This document shows positions 46,610 through 55,386 of a DNA stretch of 64,000 bases, one piece after another. The stretch comes from Planktothrix agardhii NIES-204 (GTDB taxonomy: Bacteria > Cyanobacteriota > Cyanobacteriia > Cyanobacteriales > Microcoleaceae). The first letter of the stretch is position 1, and each line of letters begins with the position of its first letter. The DNA is taken from positions 2,311,501 to 2,375,500 of the forward strand of contig AP017991.1 of the NCBI GenBank assembly GCA_003609755.1. Reading direction: 5' to 3'. The notes beneath the pieces were generated by a model, which worked only from the letters and a program-made list of their open reading frames with translations, was not told the DNA's origin and did no database searches. Position numbers and translations under genes: made by a program.

Positions 46610-47004
46610 ATGAGTCTATTTGAACCTATTAGTAGCGACTTGAGGCTGTGGATTCCTGAGTATAAACGTGGCTTATATCCAGATATGATGCTCTTTGATG
46701 ATGAACCGCAACTCAACGGCAATCGCCATGATGAAGTTTTGAATCCCCTCCTAATTGTTGAAGTGCTTTCGCCAACAACTGCAAGTTATGACCGCGAAAG
46801 TAAGTTTCGGATTTATCGAACAATCCCAGCTTTTGTAAATATTTGTTAATTGAGCAGGATGAACCCTTTATCGAACACTATAGTAGACAATCTCAAGGTT
46901 GGTTACTGAGTGATTTTCAGGGTTTGGAACCGTCAGTTACCTTGGATTCTGTTGGTATAGAATTACCGATGGCAGAAATTTACCGTAACGTCATTTTTAA
47001 ATAG
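46610..47004 (+). pseudogene. Uma2 (DUF820) gene, frameshifted
   Basis: The frame at 46610-46849 encodes a Uma2 core (GLYPDMMLFDDEPQ, NPLLIVEVLSPTTASYDRES, KFRIYRTIPAF) and stops at VNIC. The rest continues in the next frame as LIEQDEPFIEHYSRQSQ and ends EIYRNVIFK at TAG 47002-47004. A one-base deletion near 46843 explains the break, because the codons around TATTTGTTAATTGAGCAG read EYLLIEQ-like in the alternative frame. The N-terminal third of the family is also missing. It is not expected to be functional. Confidence 0.85.
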
Positions 47005-47138
47005 GCGATCGCTTAACCCTCTCCGAATAGAATTCAGGAAATTATTGGTGAGCGCGAGAACATCGGATTTCTTATTTAATGAATCAGAGAAAGTTAGGGA
47101 TCTCTCACCAACTTCCTCTTTTTCTTTTCTGTCCCAAT

Positions 47139-48428
47139 TTACGGATACAAACCCCGATCTTTTAAGGCTTGAGCCACTCGACCAACGCCTAAAGTATAGG
47201 CGGCTAATCGCATGGAAACCCCCCGTTGTTTCGCTAGTTCACTCACCCGAGTATAGGCTTGTACCATCAGGTGTTCCATCTCCTGATTCACCCGTTCTTC
47301 ATCCCAGAAGACAAAGGATTGACCTTGTACCCATTCCCAATAACTGACGACCACGCCGCCCGCATTGGCTAAAATATCGGGTAAAACCATAATTCCCCGG
47401 GCTTCTAACATTTGATCCGCCAATAATGTAATCGGGGCATTAGCTGCTTCGGCGATCATTTTAGCCTTAATTTGATCGGCATTTTCTTCGGTAATTTGAT
47501 CTTCCATGGCCGCCGGAATTAACACATCACAAGCTAATGTTAATAATTCGGCATTGCTAATCGGTTCACTATCAGGAAATCCCGTGATATCATGATTGTT
47601 CTGAGTCGCGTAGGCTTGCAGGGCAGGAATATCTAAGCCATTTTCTGAATAGATCCCACCATGGACATTAGAAACCGATAAAACCGTCGCCCCGGCTTCA
47701 TAAAACAATTGCGCCGCCGCCGCCCCCACTTTTCCAAAACCCTGAATCACAATCGCTGCACCTTCGAGGGATTTGCCCTGTTCGGCTAAGGCTTCGCGCA
47801 CGGTAATCATTACACCTCGTCCGGTTGCCATTTCCCGTCCTTTCGACCCACCAATAGATAGGGGTTTTCCAGTCACCACACCCAGCACCGCCCTTCCCAT
47901 ATTCATTGAATAGGTATCCATAATCCAAGCCATTTCTCGAGCGGAAGTTCCCACATCGGGGGCGGGAATATCGGTTTCTGGCCCAATATCTTTAATCAGT
48001 TCACTCGCGTAGCGACGGGTGATCCGTTCTAACTCGTTAATACTATATTGGTGGGGGTCAAAGCCAATGCCACCTTTAGCACCCCCGTAGGGAATCCCCA
48101 ATAAAGCACATTTCCAGGTCATTAACATCGCTAGAGCGGAGAGTTCCCCCAAGTTCACCGAAGGATGATAGCGTAAACCTCCTTTATAGGGGCCAAGTAC
48201 ATCGCAATGCTGCACACGATGTCCGGCTAAAACCTCAACTTTACCGTTATCAAGTTTGACTGGAATTGAGACGGTGACAACTTTGCGGGGTTGTTGTAAT
48301 ACCACCAGCACATTGTCATCAAGATCCAATTCAACCGCCGCTTGTCCTAAATAGCTACAGGTGCGATCGTAGGGACAAATATAGGCTGGAGTCGGTGCGG
48401 GATTAATTCTGACGGGAGAGGATACCAT
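47139..48428 (-). CDS. gdhA: Glu/Leu/Phe/Val dehydrogenase (glutamate dehydrogenase type)
   Basis: A 429-residue amino-acid dehydrogenase of the GDH-II length class. The substrate lysines lie in GPYKGGLRYHP and MTWKCALLGIPYGGAKGGI, and the nucleotide fold contains VIQGFGKVGAAAAQLF. It reversibly converts 2-oxoglutarate and ammonium to glutamate, or deaminates glutamate. Leucine and phenylalanine dehydrogenases share the fold, but the length and motifs favour glutamate. In cyanobacteria GDH is auxiliary to GS-GOGAT. The first 15 residues are variable; the ATG at 48428 is preceded by GGAGG, supporting the start. Confidence 0.92.
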   Translation of the reverse strand: MVSSPVRINPAPTPAYICPYDRTCSYLGQAAVELDLDDNVLVVLQQPRKVVTVSIPVKLDNGKVEVLAGHRVQHCDVLGPYKGGLRYHPSVNLGELSALAMLMTWKCALLGIPYGGAKGGIGFDPHQYSINELERITRRYASELIKDIGPETDIPAPDVGTSAREMAWIMDTYSMNMGRAVLGVVTGKPLSIGGSKGREMATGRGVMITVREALAEQGKSLEGAAIVIQGFGKVGAAAAQLFYEAGATVLSVSNVHGGIYSENGLDIPALQAYATQNNHDITGFPDSEPISNAELLTLACDVLIPAAMEDQITEENADQIKAKMIAEAANAPITLLADQMLEARGIMVLPDILANAGGVVVSYWEWVQGQSFVFWDEERVNQEMEHLMVQAYTRVSELAKQRGVSMRLAAYTLGVGRVAQALKDRGLYP

Positions 48429-48603
48429 TTGCAGACCTCCTATTGAGATCAGATAGTTGAATTTGTCTTCCTATCTGTAGCCTAACCTGTGATCCCGAAG
48501 AAAAGGTTAAATTTGTAATAATTGTTACAGAATTTTACGTTAATGAGTGATGGGGGAGGAAATAGGGAACAGTTTGCTTTCGTAATTCGTAATTCGTAAT
48601 TCC

Positions 48604-48996
48604 CTAAACCCCCAATTCTAGGGGACAAATACAGTGACTATCCTTTAACCAGTGTTCTCCCACCTGTTTCAAGGCGACTAAAATCGGTTGAAGTTCCCTT
48701 CCCTTATCGGTTAGACAATATTCTACCCGTGGAGGAATTTCAGCATAAACTGTGCGGAGGATTAACCCATGTTTTTCTAACTCCCGCAAGCGGACAGTCA
48801 GGGTTTTGGTACTAATTCCGGGTAACGATTCTAATAATTGATGGGTGCGTTGGTGTCCCTGAAATAACTCCCGCAGGATGGAGATTGACCATTTTGTTCC
48901 GATTAACTCTAGGATGAACTCAATGGGACAAATGGCGTCCAGACATTGGTTGCTTTCCCAGATTTCCGTGGTTTTGTAACATTCCTTAACTTTCAT
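48604..48996 (-). CDS. HxlR family transcriptional regulator
   Basis: A 130-residue HxlR-type winged helix regulator. CPIEFILELIGTKWSISIL (helix 1 with the conserved Cys), RELFQGHQRTHQLLESLPGI, STKTLTVRLRELEKHGLI (recognition helix) and the wing PRVEYCLTDKGREL are all typical. The cysteines at 20-ish and in the tail (CICPLELG) suggest sensing of electrophiles or redox, as in related YodB/HypR proteins; this is inference. The neighbouring gene on the opposite strand is a PEP synthase relic, so its original regulatory target is not obvious. Confidence 0.92.
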   Translation of the reverse strand: MKVKECYKTTEIWESNQCLDAICPIEFILELIGTKWSISILRELFQGHQRTHQLLESLPGISTKTLTVRLRELEKHGLILRTVYAEIPPRVEYCLTDKGRELQPILVALKQVGEHWLKDSHCICPLELGV

Positions 48997-49204
48997 TCGC
49001 GCCTCCTAATAAAACTTAACGTTTCTTAAAATATCTCTCAGAAGCCGATAGGTCGTTATTCTTTCCTTTAAGTAACTAAGACTATTTTAGCAAGAGGGAT
49101 ACCGATTTCCCACAGACCAAACAAGGCAATTACAGCTTACGCCTATTGGTATTTTATTACCTATGCTAATTTAGAACAACAACTCAGACAATTAAGCGAT
49201 TAAA
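48997..49204. other. Gap upstream of the PEP synthase relic
   Basis: About 210 bases without a recognised gene between the HxlR gene and the relic. A run that translates as YANLEQQLRQLSD just before 49205 could be vestigial coding sequence. Confidence 0.35.
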
Positions 49205-49684
49205 ATGGTCTATGAACTGGGACAAACTACCAAAAATATTAATGTTCCGATTATGAAAAAAGCCAGTGCCATTATTACTAATTCTGGGGGTAGAACTTGT
49301 CACGCGGCGATTATTGCCAGGGAGTTAGGAATCCCGGCAATTGTAGGATCAATTAATGCCACGGAAGTCTTAAATACCGGAGATAAAATTACGGTTTCCT
49401 GTGCGGAAGGAGAAGAAGGAAAAGTCTATCAAGGTTTAATTCCTTTTGTGGTGGAAGAAACGGTATTAGACTATCTTCCCAAAACCCATACCAAAATTAT
49501 GATGAATGTGGGAAACACGGTTAAAGAATATAATCGTAAAATCGGAATTTGTGGTCAAGCACCGAGTGACTATCCTGAATTTGCTCGTTTCTTAGTGGAA
49601 TTAGGAATAGATTCCATCAGTTTAAATCCTGATTCGGTGTTGAGGACAACTTTGGATATTGCTCAGATGGAAGCATCCCTCTAG
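49205..49684 (+). pseudogene. Phosphoenolpyruvate synthase relic
   Basis: One open frame of 159 codons joins two distant pieces of PEP synthase. Residues 15-100 are the phosphohistidine domain (PIMKKASAIITNSGGRTCHAA, the catalytic His in TCHAA, then IPAIVG). From residue 120 the sequence jumps to the C-terminal barrel end (KIGICGQAPSDYPEFARFL, GIDSISLNPDSVL), with about 300 residues lost in between. The ATP-grasp N-terminal domain is absent. It cannot make PEP. The junction sits near VGNTVKEYNRK. Confidence 0.85.
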
Positions 49685-49907
49685 GTCAACAGGTTTAAAT
49701 ATAGTGTAAGTCAATCTCTGCTTTAGCATCTGCTAGAGCAGTTTTTTGTAGGGTGCGCAATATTCTATCCTTTAATCGCTAATTTAACCACAAAGACACA
49801 AAGACACAAAGAAGTTGTAAACCCTAACTTTGATTTTTGGAGTTGTTTTAAGTTAAATTGTAGATGGAGTTAATTGTTAGTTTTTGATTGAAATTAAATG
49901 TTTATCT

Positions 49908-50210
49908 ATGCCAACTCAACCCCCTCATTGTGTGTTAATTTGTCAACATCAGTCTTGCCAACTCCAAGGGTCTAGTAAAGTTCTGGAGGCTTTCCAAAAT
50001 TGTAATATTGAGGGCGTCACAATGGAAGCCAGTGGTTGTCTGGGTCAGTGTAATATTGGCCCGACGGTGCGAGTAATTCCCGATGAAATTTGGTATTATC
50101 GGGTTACACCGGAAGATGTTCCCCTGATAGTTGAACAACATTTAAAACAAGGCGAACCCGTCCAAGAAAAACTCAACCCCCGCTTTCATCCCCGATATCA
50201 ATATTATTAA
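49908..50210 (+). CDS. Thioredoxin-like [2Fe-2S] ferredoxin
   Basis: A 100-residue protein from the ATG at 49908; a TTG 24 bases upstream is also in frame. The cysteine pattern CQHQSCQLQGS with later GCLGQCNIGPTVRVIPD is that of thioredoxin-fold [2Fe-2S] ferredoxins, related to the NuoE/HoxE cluster-binding domain. It probably carries electrons or clusters in the cytoplasm; partners cannot be named. It is flanked by a PEP synthase relic and a hydrolase. Confidence 0.88.
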   Translation: MPTQPPHCVLICQHQSCQLQGSSKVLEAFQNCNIEGVTMEASGCLGQCNIGPTVRVIPDEIWYYRVTPEDVPLIVEQHLKQGEPVQEKLNPRFHPRYQYY

Positions 50211-50211
50211 A

Positions 50212-50234
50212 CCGTTGTTGCGATTCATCGCATC
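50212..50234. repeat. GTTGCG-type short palindromic repeat, copy 3
   Basis: CCGTTGTTGCGATTCATCGC, with TGCGAT and ATCGCA as the arms. It keeps the CCGTTGTTGCG left part of the other copies and has a compensating change in the stem. Confidence 0.6.
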
Positions 50235-50311
50235 TTAAGGATTTAATTCATGGGCAAAGAATTCACTACATCCCCCTAAAAAAGAGGGATTGAGAAGCCA
50301 TAATTAGGCGA

Positions 50312-51208
50312 TTAAACCCGTTCCAAAACCCAAGAATGAATAATATCATTAACCTGTTCGGGAACTTCATCATGGGGGCAATGACCCGCACTTAGAAAGT
50401 ATTCTTTTAATTGGGGATAATATTGATGAAATTTGCCACTTCGTTCTCGACATTTCATCCAAGGATCACCCTCTCCCCAAATTAATAATAGAGGAGCAGT
50501 TAACTGATTTAATAATATATCAACTTTTTCTCCTTGGGGACTTTTGAATACTGAGGCAAACACCTGCGCTGCACCAGGATCACAGGAGGGAAGATAAATT
50601 TCTTCGACTAATTGATCGGTAACTGCATTGGGATCAAGATAGACTTTCAGTAGGGTTTTACGAATAATTGAACGGCGTTTTGTCCATTGAAAAATCAAAA
50701 AACTCACCCAATCTTGGCGAAATAGCGATCGCATCGTTTGAGAAATGGCCTTTTGCCAAAAAGTCGGTTCTGGACGGGGATCAATCTCCGTAAATGGCCC
50801 GGCACTATTGAGTAAAATGATCCCTTTTGCCGTTGATGGATATTGGGCGGCAACACATAAACACGCATACCCTCCTAAAGAATTTCCAGCTAAAATCACG
50901 GGTTGACCAATCACCTCCGTAATGAAGTCATGGAGTTGATCTCGCCACAGTTGTCCACTATATTCGACCTGGGGTTTTGCAGACCGACCAAACCCTAATA
51001 AATCAATTGCCCAGACCTCAAAATCCGATTGTAACCCTTGTATATTTTTCCGCCAGTGGTCAGTAGAAGCCCCAAACCCATGCACCAGAAGCAACGGTGG
51101 ACGCTGGGGATGACGTTCACCCGCACGGACATAGTAAATGGACTGATCTCGCCACTGCCAATATTGTCCTAGGATCACTTCCGGGGTAATTGTTGGGGGG
51201 GTTATCAT
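50312..51208 (-). CDS. Alpha/beta fold hydrolase
   Basis: A 298-residue hydrolase. The oxyanion motif is LLVHGFGASTDHWRKN, the nucleophile elbow GNSLGGYACL, the acid in WGEGDPWMK and the histidine in SAGHCPHDEVPEQV. Cyanobacterial proteins of this type resemble plant pheophytinase and haloalkane dehalogenase-like enzymes; the substrate is unknown. No signal peptide. It is not clearly part of an operon. Confidence 0.9.
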   Translation of the reverse strand: MITPPTITPEVILGQYWQWRDQSIYYVRAGERHPQRPPLLLVHGFGASTDHWRKNIQGLQSDFEVWAIDLLGFGRSAKPQVEYSGQLWRDQLHDFITEVIGQPVILAGNSLGGYACLCVAAQYPSTAKGIILLNSAGPFTEIDPRPEPTFWQKAISQTMRSLFRQDWVSFLIFQWTKRRSIIRKTLLKVYLDPNAVTDQLVEEIYLPSCDPGAAQVFASVFKSPQGEKVDILLNQLTAPLLLIWGEGDPWMKCRERSGKFHQYYPQLKEYFLSAGHCPHDEVPEQVNDIIHSWVLERV

Positions 51209-51619
51209 GTAGTTTTATCAAAAAATGTTAAGTTACATTAATAATATTAACAAAAGTATTATAAGAATGAAAGCTAATTTGGTCTTTTGTATCAATAGCT
51301 ACTAACTTTTATCCATTAGGATAAATCAAGAGGGTTGATTTTATCATCATAATCAACAGTCAAATCTCGGTCTTTTCTTGACTGTTTTACTGCAAAATTC
51401 CTTAATTTATCGAAGGTTGAGATTGCTTGTATTTCAGAAATAATACAAAAAAATACACTATTTTTCAAAATCAATTGTGTTTTTTCCTATTCTTTTGGTA
51501 ATCTAATGAATGAACGGGTACTCACGCTCACCCACTCAGATTAAATTCCAAAGTAAGAGAGAATTTATAACTATGTAGGGTGTGAGGTTTATCCACCACG
51601 TTGCCAGGGAGTTTTCCGT
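51209..51619. other. Intergenic region upstream of the anti-sigma-like gene
   Basis: About 410 bases with no confident gene. On the minus strand a run at about 51325-51486 translates as a 50-codon end of a protein (TFDKLRNFAVKQSRKDRDL, DYDDKINPLDLS then stop) without a start codon, perhaps a gene fragment. The remainder is AT-rich. Confidence 0.35.
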
Positions 51620-52093
51620 GTGATTGCTTTAACATCGCGTCCGGTTAAACGAAACTGGGTCACTATCAGCTTTGCTTCCACATTGTATCTCTGTCCAGTT
51701 TTGGACTTGCTTCTGTATGACATTCCAGACCCGTTGCAAGCCGAAATTCGTCTAGGACTACAGGAAGCTCTTGTCAATGCTGCCAAGCACGGCAATAAGC
51801 TAGACCCAAGTAAAACAGTAGTCGTCCGTTTTTGTCTGATTCAAGATTATTGTTGGTGGATTATATCAGATCAGGGCGGTGGTTTTAAACCTCCTTGTCA
51901 ATGTCAATTGCGTCAGGAGGAAGATTGCGAACAAGAAACCCACGATTCTAATTTACCTCATGATGAACATGAATGTGGACGGGGTTTGTACATTCTCTAT
52001 CAAATCTTTGATCGTGTGCAATGGAATCGAACCGGAACAGAACTGACGTTATGTAAGAAAGTGGCAACTGCTTATATACGACAGGATTGGTAA
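51620..52093 (+). CDS. Anti-sigma regulatory factor-like ATPase (HATPase, RsbW type)
   Basis: A 157-residue GHKL ATPase. N-box: LQEALVNAAKHGNKLD; G1: ISDQGGGFKPP; G2: ECGRGLYILYQIFD. The single-domain layout is that of RsbW/SpoIIAB-type serine kinases, which bind a sigma or other partner and phosphorylate an anti-anti-sigma protein. A Cys-rich, acidic loop (CQCQLRQEEDCEQE) is unusual. The start is GTG at 51620. No STAS-domain partner is found in the window; PP2C and kinase genes lie about 1.2-3 kb downstream, which makes a shared signalling role conceivable. Confidence 0.9.
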   Translation: MIALTSRPVKRNWVTISFASTLYLCPVLDLLLYDIPDPLQAEIRLGLQEALVNAAKHGNKLDPSKTVVVRFCLIQDYCWWIISDQGGGFKPPCQCQLRQEEDCEQETHDSNLPHDEHECGRGLYILYQIFDRVQWNRTGTELTLCKKVATAYIRQDW

Positions 52094-52229
52094 TAGTTTC
52101 AATATGTTAAAATCAGTTAAAACTACTTATTCCATAGGGAGTTGAGCAACTATCGGTAGAGATTTGATCTCTAATTTTGTCCTAAATTGCTTGATTTCAA
52201 CTCCCAATTTTAGGGTTAGTTCATGATAG

Positions 52230-52553
52230 TTATGACTTATTTTTTTTAGTTGTGCCATGGGTAGGACAGGGGGGAGCGGAAATCAATCGTTCTAACCAAC
52301 CCACCGCTTGATTTAACCGAGGAATCACTTCTTTGGGCTGATTCTTGAGCAGAAAGACTAAGGCGGCTGCTAAATGTTCCCCAGCGCGAGCATTGCGGTC
52401 AGACTTGAGGCGGTGCCAGTCTCGTTCAGGAATGGCTAACCGTTCCGACAGGGCTTGGGCGAGTTCTAATGTGCTATACTCGCTGAGACTAGCTGTGCGC
52501 GGACTGAGATTAGGGTGAGAAAGGTCGGGAGTCGTGGAATTGATGTAGGTCAT
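52230..52553 (-). CDS. Small cyanobacterial helical protein (DUF6439-like)
   Basis: A 107-residue protein with LELAQALSERLAIPERDWHRLK, ARAGEHLAAALVFLLKN and VGWLERLISAPPCPTHGT. I recall this pattern as a small cyanobacteria-specific domain (DUF6439), with no known function. No membrane helix. It is divergent from the next gene with 44 bases between the starts. Confidence 0.7.
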   Translation of the reverse strand: MTYINSTTPDLSHPNLSPRTASLSEYSTLELAQALSERLAIPERDWHRLKSDRNARAGEHLAAALVFLLKNQPKEVIPRLNQAVGWLERLISAPPCPTHGTTKKNKS

Positions 52554-52597
52554 AAATGATAGTGTTAATTGCGGGGTGAATTCGGTCTTTTATTATT

Positions 52598-52984
52598 ATG
52601 GCAAGTCAACCATCGTCTCAACCCCCATCAACGAATAATTCTGATCAGGATGGGACTCAAGATATTGAACAGGGGTTAACAGAGGTTGAACAATCTTTGA
52701 TTAATCTTAAACGACGATTGACGCAAATTCAACAGGATGAACGGCGTCAAATTGAATTGAAAAACCGTATTGATGAAATTATTCCTAAAATTCGTCAAAC
52801 GAAATCGCAACAATTGAAAGACGAATTAAACCAATTAAAAACGCAGTTAGAAACTATAGAATTTGATTTAGAAAGTCGTTTGGTGACTTGGGGAAGTTTT
52901 AAGGAACCTTTTTGGCAAGCGGTTCGTTTTGGAGGGTTAGGAATTGTTATCGGTTGGGTGTTAAAATCCTGTTCTGGAGGATAA
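52598..52984 (+). CDS. Coiled-coil protein with C-terminal membrane anchor
   Basis: A 128-residue protein. Residues 25-90 are a coiled coil (LTEVEQSLINLKRRLTQIQ, KDELNQLKTQLETIEFDL), and residues 105-125 are hydrophobic (AVRFGGLGIVIGWVLKSC), a tail anchor. Conserved in cyanobacteria as far as I recognise it, but without assigned function. Confidence 0.75.
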   Translation: MASQPSSQPPSTNNSDQDGTQDIEQGLTEVEQSLINLKRRLTQIQQDERRQIELKNRIDEIIPKIRQTKSQQLKDELNQLKTQLETIEFDLESRLVTWGSFKEPFWQAVRFGGLGIVIGWVLKSCSGG

Positions 52985-52998
52985 AAACAAAATGAAGA

Positions 52999-53127
52999 AT
53001 GCAATTTGTCTTTCAAATCGATTCTAATGATAACTTACCAATTATTTTGGGTGATAGGGGATGCGGACATATTACCCAATGTCCTGAACATAAACAGATT
53101 CTAACCTTTAGTTGGGCTTGTTCTTAA
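52999..53127 (+). pseudogene. DUF1963 C-terminal relic
   Basis: A 42-codon frame from ATG 52999 to TAA 53125-53127 encodes FQIDSNDNLPIILGDRGCG and HITQCPEHKQILTFSWAC, the last part of a DUF1963 domain. It closely resembles the end of the WGR/DUF1963 protein at 35629 (FGDLGIAHILQCKTHKDQF). Everything before it is missing. Confidence 0.75.
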
Positions 53128-53222
53128 TTCTTATCGTTCATTATTAGACACCTCCAAAAACAAATCTCAAACCTTTATTCTGCTTGAACTATCATTTCTG
53201 GAGATGTTTATTAAAATGCCAT

Positions 53223-54302
53223 CTATTGCATTAAAACAAAAGGATGCGCTCGGTAAAGGGGATAACCCGGGAATTCGGAAAAACAGACTTTACTACCTTC
53301 TTGGGGTTGTTCACCATAAACACTATCTAAGTGGAAGAATATTTCCTTTCCGTCATGACTTCTTTTAATAATACCCTTATTCCGCGAGAAGTATCGATCT
53401 ACAATACCTTCCTTTCGGGCCTCAACTGGATAACATAATTTTTCACATTTTTGTACTAAATCATCTGCTGTAGGACGTTCCTCTGGATTTTTTTTCAAAC
53501 ATGAGAGAATTAATTCATATAGTTTCTTTCCCAGAGGTTGAAACTGAATCTTATCATCAAGGTGGGTTGGTTTTGGAGGCGGTGCAGCATTGAGAATATT
53601 CTGAACAGTGATTAAACCAAAGCCAAAAGGTTTTTCACCACTTATCAGTTCATACATCATTGCTCCCAGAGACCAGATATCTGAGGGCTTATCGGCATTT
53701 TTAAATTGTTTGATCATTTCAGGAGCCATATAGGGTAAAGCACCTAACACAGTTGAGGAATTACCCATAGAAGATTCTCCATCTTTAACAGCATTTGAAA
53801 TTTCTTCTTCAGCCATCTTCGCTATACCAAAATCAGTAATTTTAATTTCTGTTAGATTAAAACTTCCAGAAACCATAATATTGCTAGGTTTAAGATCACG
53901 ATGAATGACACCAGCACGATGAGAAGCAGCAATACCTTTCGCTAAATAATGAAAAATTTTAGCAGTTAAGTATGGATCTACGACTTGAAGCTTTTGTATA
54001 ACTCCTTCCTTAAGATCTTGACCTGAGATGAATTCTTCTATAAGATATAGGTTGTCTCCATCTTCCAAATAGTCTAAAGTCTTAGCTACATTAGGATGGT
54101 TTACCCTTGCACTAACAATAGCACTTCGCTGAAACCTTTTTTCAGCAGACATATTTTTAGGAACTTTAAGAGCAACTTCTCTTTTAAGTGCCAAGTCTTC
54201 TGCATAATAAACTTGTTGCATTCCTCCTTCACCAATAAAGTTAAGAATTTTATAACGATTACTGATACAATCGTTAGGGTGATGAATTTGACGGCTACTC
54301 AT
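53223..54302 (-). CDS. Ser/Thr protein kinase with cold-shock-like C-terminal domain
   Basis: A 359-residue kinase. The Hanks-type domain has all key residues: glycine loop GEGGMQQVY at 24-32, Lys46, HRDLKPSN at 134-141, DFG at 157-159 and APE at 193-195. No membrane helix is present, unlike most bacterial STKs with sensor domains. Residues 298-357 (EGIVDRYFSRNKGIIKRS, DGKEIFFHLDSVYGEQPQEG, KVCFSEF) resemble an OB-fold cold shock domain; the IFFH RNP2-like motif is kept while the RNP1 motif is degenerate. That suggests nucleic-acid binding or regulation of the kinase by it. It is the last gene of a PP2C-kinase-kinase operon, overlapping the kinase before it by four bases (ATGA). Confidence 0.93.
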   Translation of the reverse strand: MSSRQIHHPNDCISNRYKILNFIGEGGMQQVYYAEDLALKREVALKVPKNMSAEKRFQRSAIVSARVNHPNVAKTLDYLEDGDNLYLIEEFISGQDLKEGVIQKLQVVDPYLTAKIFHYLAKGIAASHRAGVIHRDLKPSNIMVSGSFNLTEIKITDFGIAKMAEEEISNAVKDGESSMGNSSTVLGALPYMAPEMIKQFKNADKPSDIWSLGAMMYELISGEKPFGFGLITVQNILNAAPPPKPTHLDDKIQFQPLGKKLYELILSCLKKNPEERPTADDLVQKCEKLCYPVEARKEGIVDRYFSRNKGIIKRSHDGKEIFFHLDSVYGEQPQEGSKVCFSEFPGYPLYRAHPFVLMQ

Positions 54303-55381
54303 AAAACAACCTCCGGGTTAGATATATCAAAAGTGATGAATGATCGGTTACGGTTATTGCTAGGAGATGATTCTCCTAGCGTAATAACACAACTTGTAGG
54401 GAAGACGTGACCTTGAAGAACAGATTCATTATTTACATAAACTGCACCGTTAACAAACTCAATCACAAAATCCAAGCCATTGTATTTAATATGAACTAAA
54501 CCCTGATTAGGAACGTCAAGCTTGACAACTTGATTAATTTTCTCAAAGCTATATACATTTCTCCCTAACACAATAAGTGCTTTGTGTTTTCCAAATAAAA
54601 GATACTTTCCCAATAAATTCCTAACATCTGACATATCAGGTCTATTTTTTGGATCTTCAGATAGCGTCAAATCAAGTAGTTGAGAAACTTGGTCAGGTAG
54701 ATTTAAGGATAGAGAAGAAAAACTGGGCAGAGACGTAGTAAAATCTGGAGGTATCTTTAATAATGAATCTGGAATTTTTTCTTTTGATAAAAACCAAGCC
54801 GTTACACCAAAAGCATAGGTATCTACAGCCTGTGTGAAAGATACATAATCCCCGTGATATAACTCTGGTGCGGCAAAACCAAGAGTTCCTGTAAATCCTT
54901 GAGTTGAATCATTTTTTCCTGTAAATCGAGCCAAGCCAAAATCAAATATCTTCAAAATATTTTCTTGATCAATCTTCATATTATTGGGTTTTATATCACG
55001 ATGAATAACCCCCTGTGCATGAATATCACTAATTCCTGAAGCTAGTTGATATAAAATCTTCAAATATTGATCTAGTGAAAATGATGTTTGATTAATTAAA
55101 GTTAATAAATCCTGTCCTGAGACATACTCTTGTACTATACCAATACGATCATTATCTTGTTGATCAATGAAAACATCAAAAATCTGAACAACGTGCTTTG
55201 AACGAAGTTTTTGCAGAGCATTGAGTTCATCAACAAGCCTGTTTTCATCTTGTACATTTTGAATAAATTTGATAGCGACAGGTCGGTCAAGATATGTATC
55301 AGTGCAAATTAATACATCTCCCATCCCTCCACTCAATTTCTCTCCGGTTTGGACATAACGGTCTGGAACCCTATAACACAT
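54299..55381 (-). CDS. Ser/Thr protein kinase with FHA-like C-terminal domain
   Basis: A 360-residue Hanks-type kinase: SGGMGDV (degenerate glycine loop) at 17-23, Lys38, HRDIKPNN at 127-134, DFG at 147-149 and APE at 171-173. From about 265 the chain becomes beta-rich (KALIVLGRNVYSFEKINQ, GLVHIKYNGLDFVIEF, VYVNNESVL, CVITLG, FITFDISNPEVVL), the strand pattern and VNNESV/ITLG turns of a forkhead-associated domain. The canonical Arg and Ser-x-x-His phosphothreonine contacts are not obvious, so it may be a divergent FHA. It starts five bases after the PP2C stop and overlaps the next kinase gene, so the three are co-expressed. Confidence 0.92.
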   Translation of the reverse strand: MCYRVPDRYVQTGEKLSGGMGDVLICTDTYLDRPVAIKFIQNVQDENRLVDELNALQKLRSKHVVQIFDVFIDQQDNDRIGIVQEYVSGQDLLTLINQTSFSLDQYLKILYQLASGISDIHAQGVIHRDIKPNNMKIDQENILKIFDFGLARFTGKNDSTQGFTGTLGFAAPELYHGDYVSFTQAVDTYAFGVTAWFLSKEKIPDSLLKIPPDFTTSLPSFSSLSLNLPDQVSQLLDLTLSEDPKNRPDMSDVRNLLGKYLLFGKHKALIVLGRNVYSFEKINQVVKLDVPNQGLVHIKYNGLDFVIEFVNGAVYVNNESVLQGHVFPTSCVITLGESSPSNNRNRSFITFDISNPEVVL

Positions 55382-55386
55382 AACAA

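Noticed and set aside
47045-47347. 100-codon frame overlapping the end of gdhA
   Set aside because: Mostly antisense to the dehydrogenase gene and without family similarity.
49205-49684. Intact small PEP-utilising enzyme
   Set aside because: The two halves correspond to non-adjacent parts of PEP synthase, so it is a deletion relic rather than a genuine small enzyme.
51325-51486. Minus-strand fragment ending in NPLDLS
   Set aside because: Looks like the C-terminus of a lost gene but has no start or known match; mentioned only in the intergenic note.
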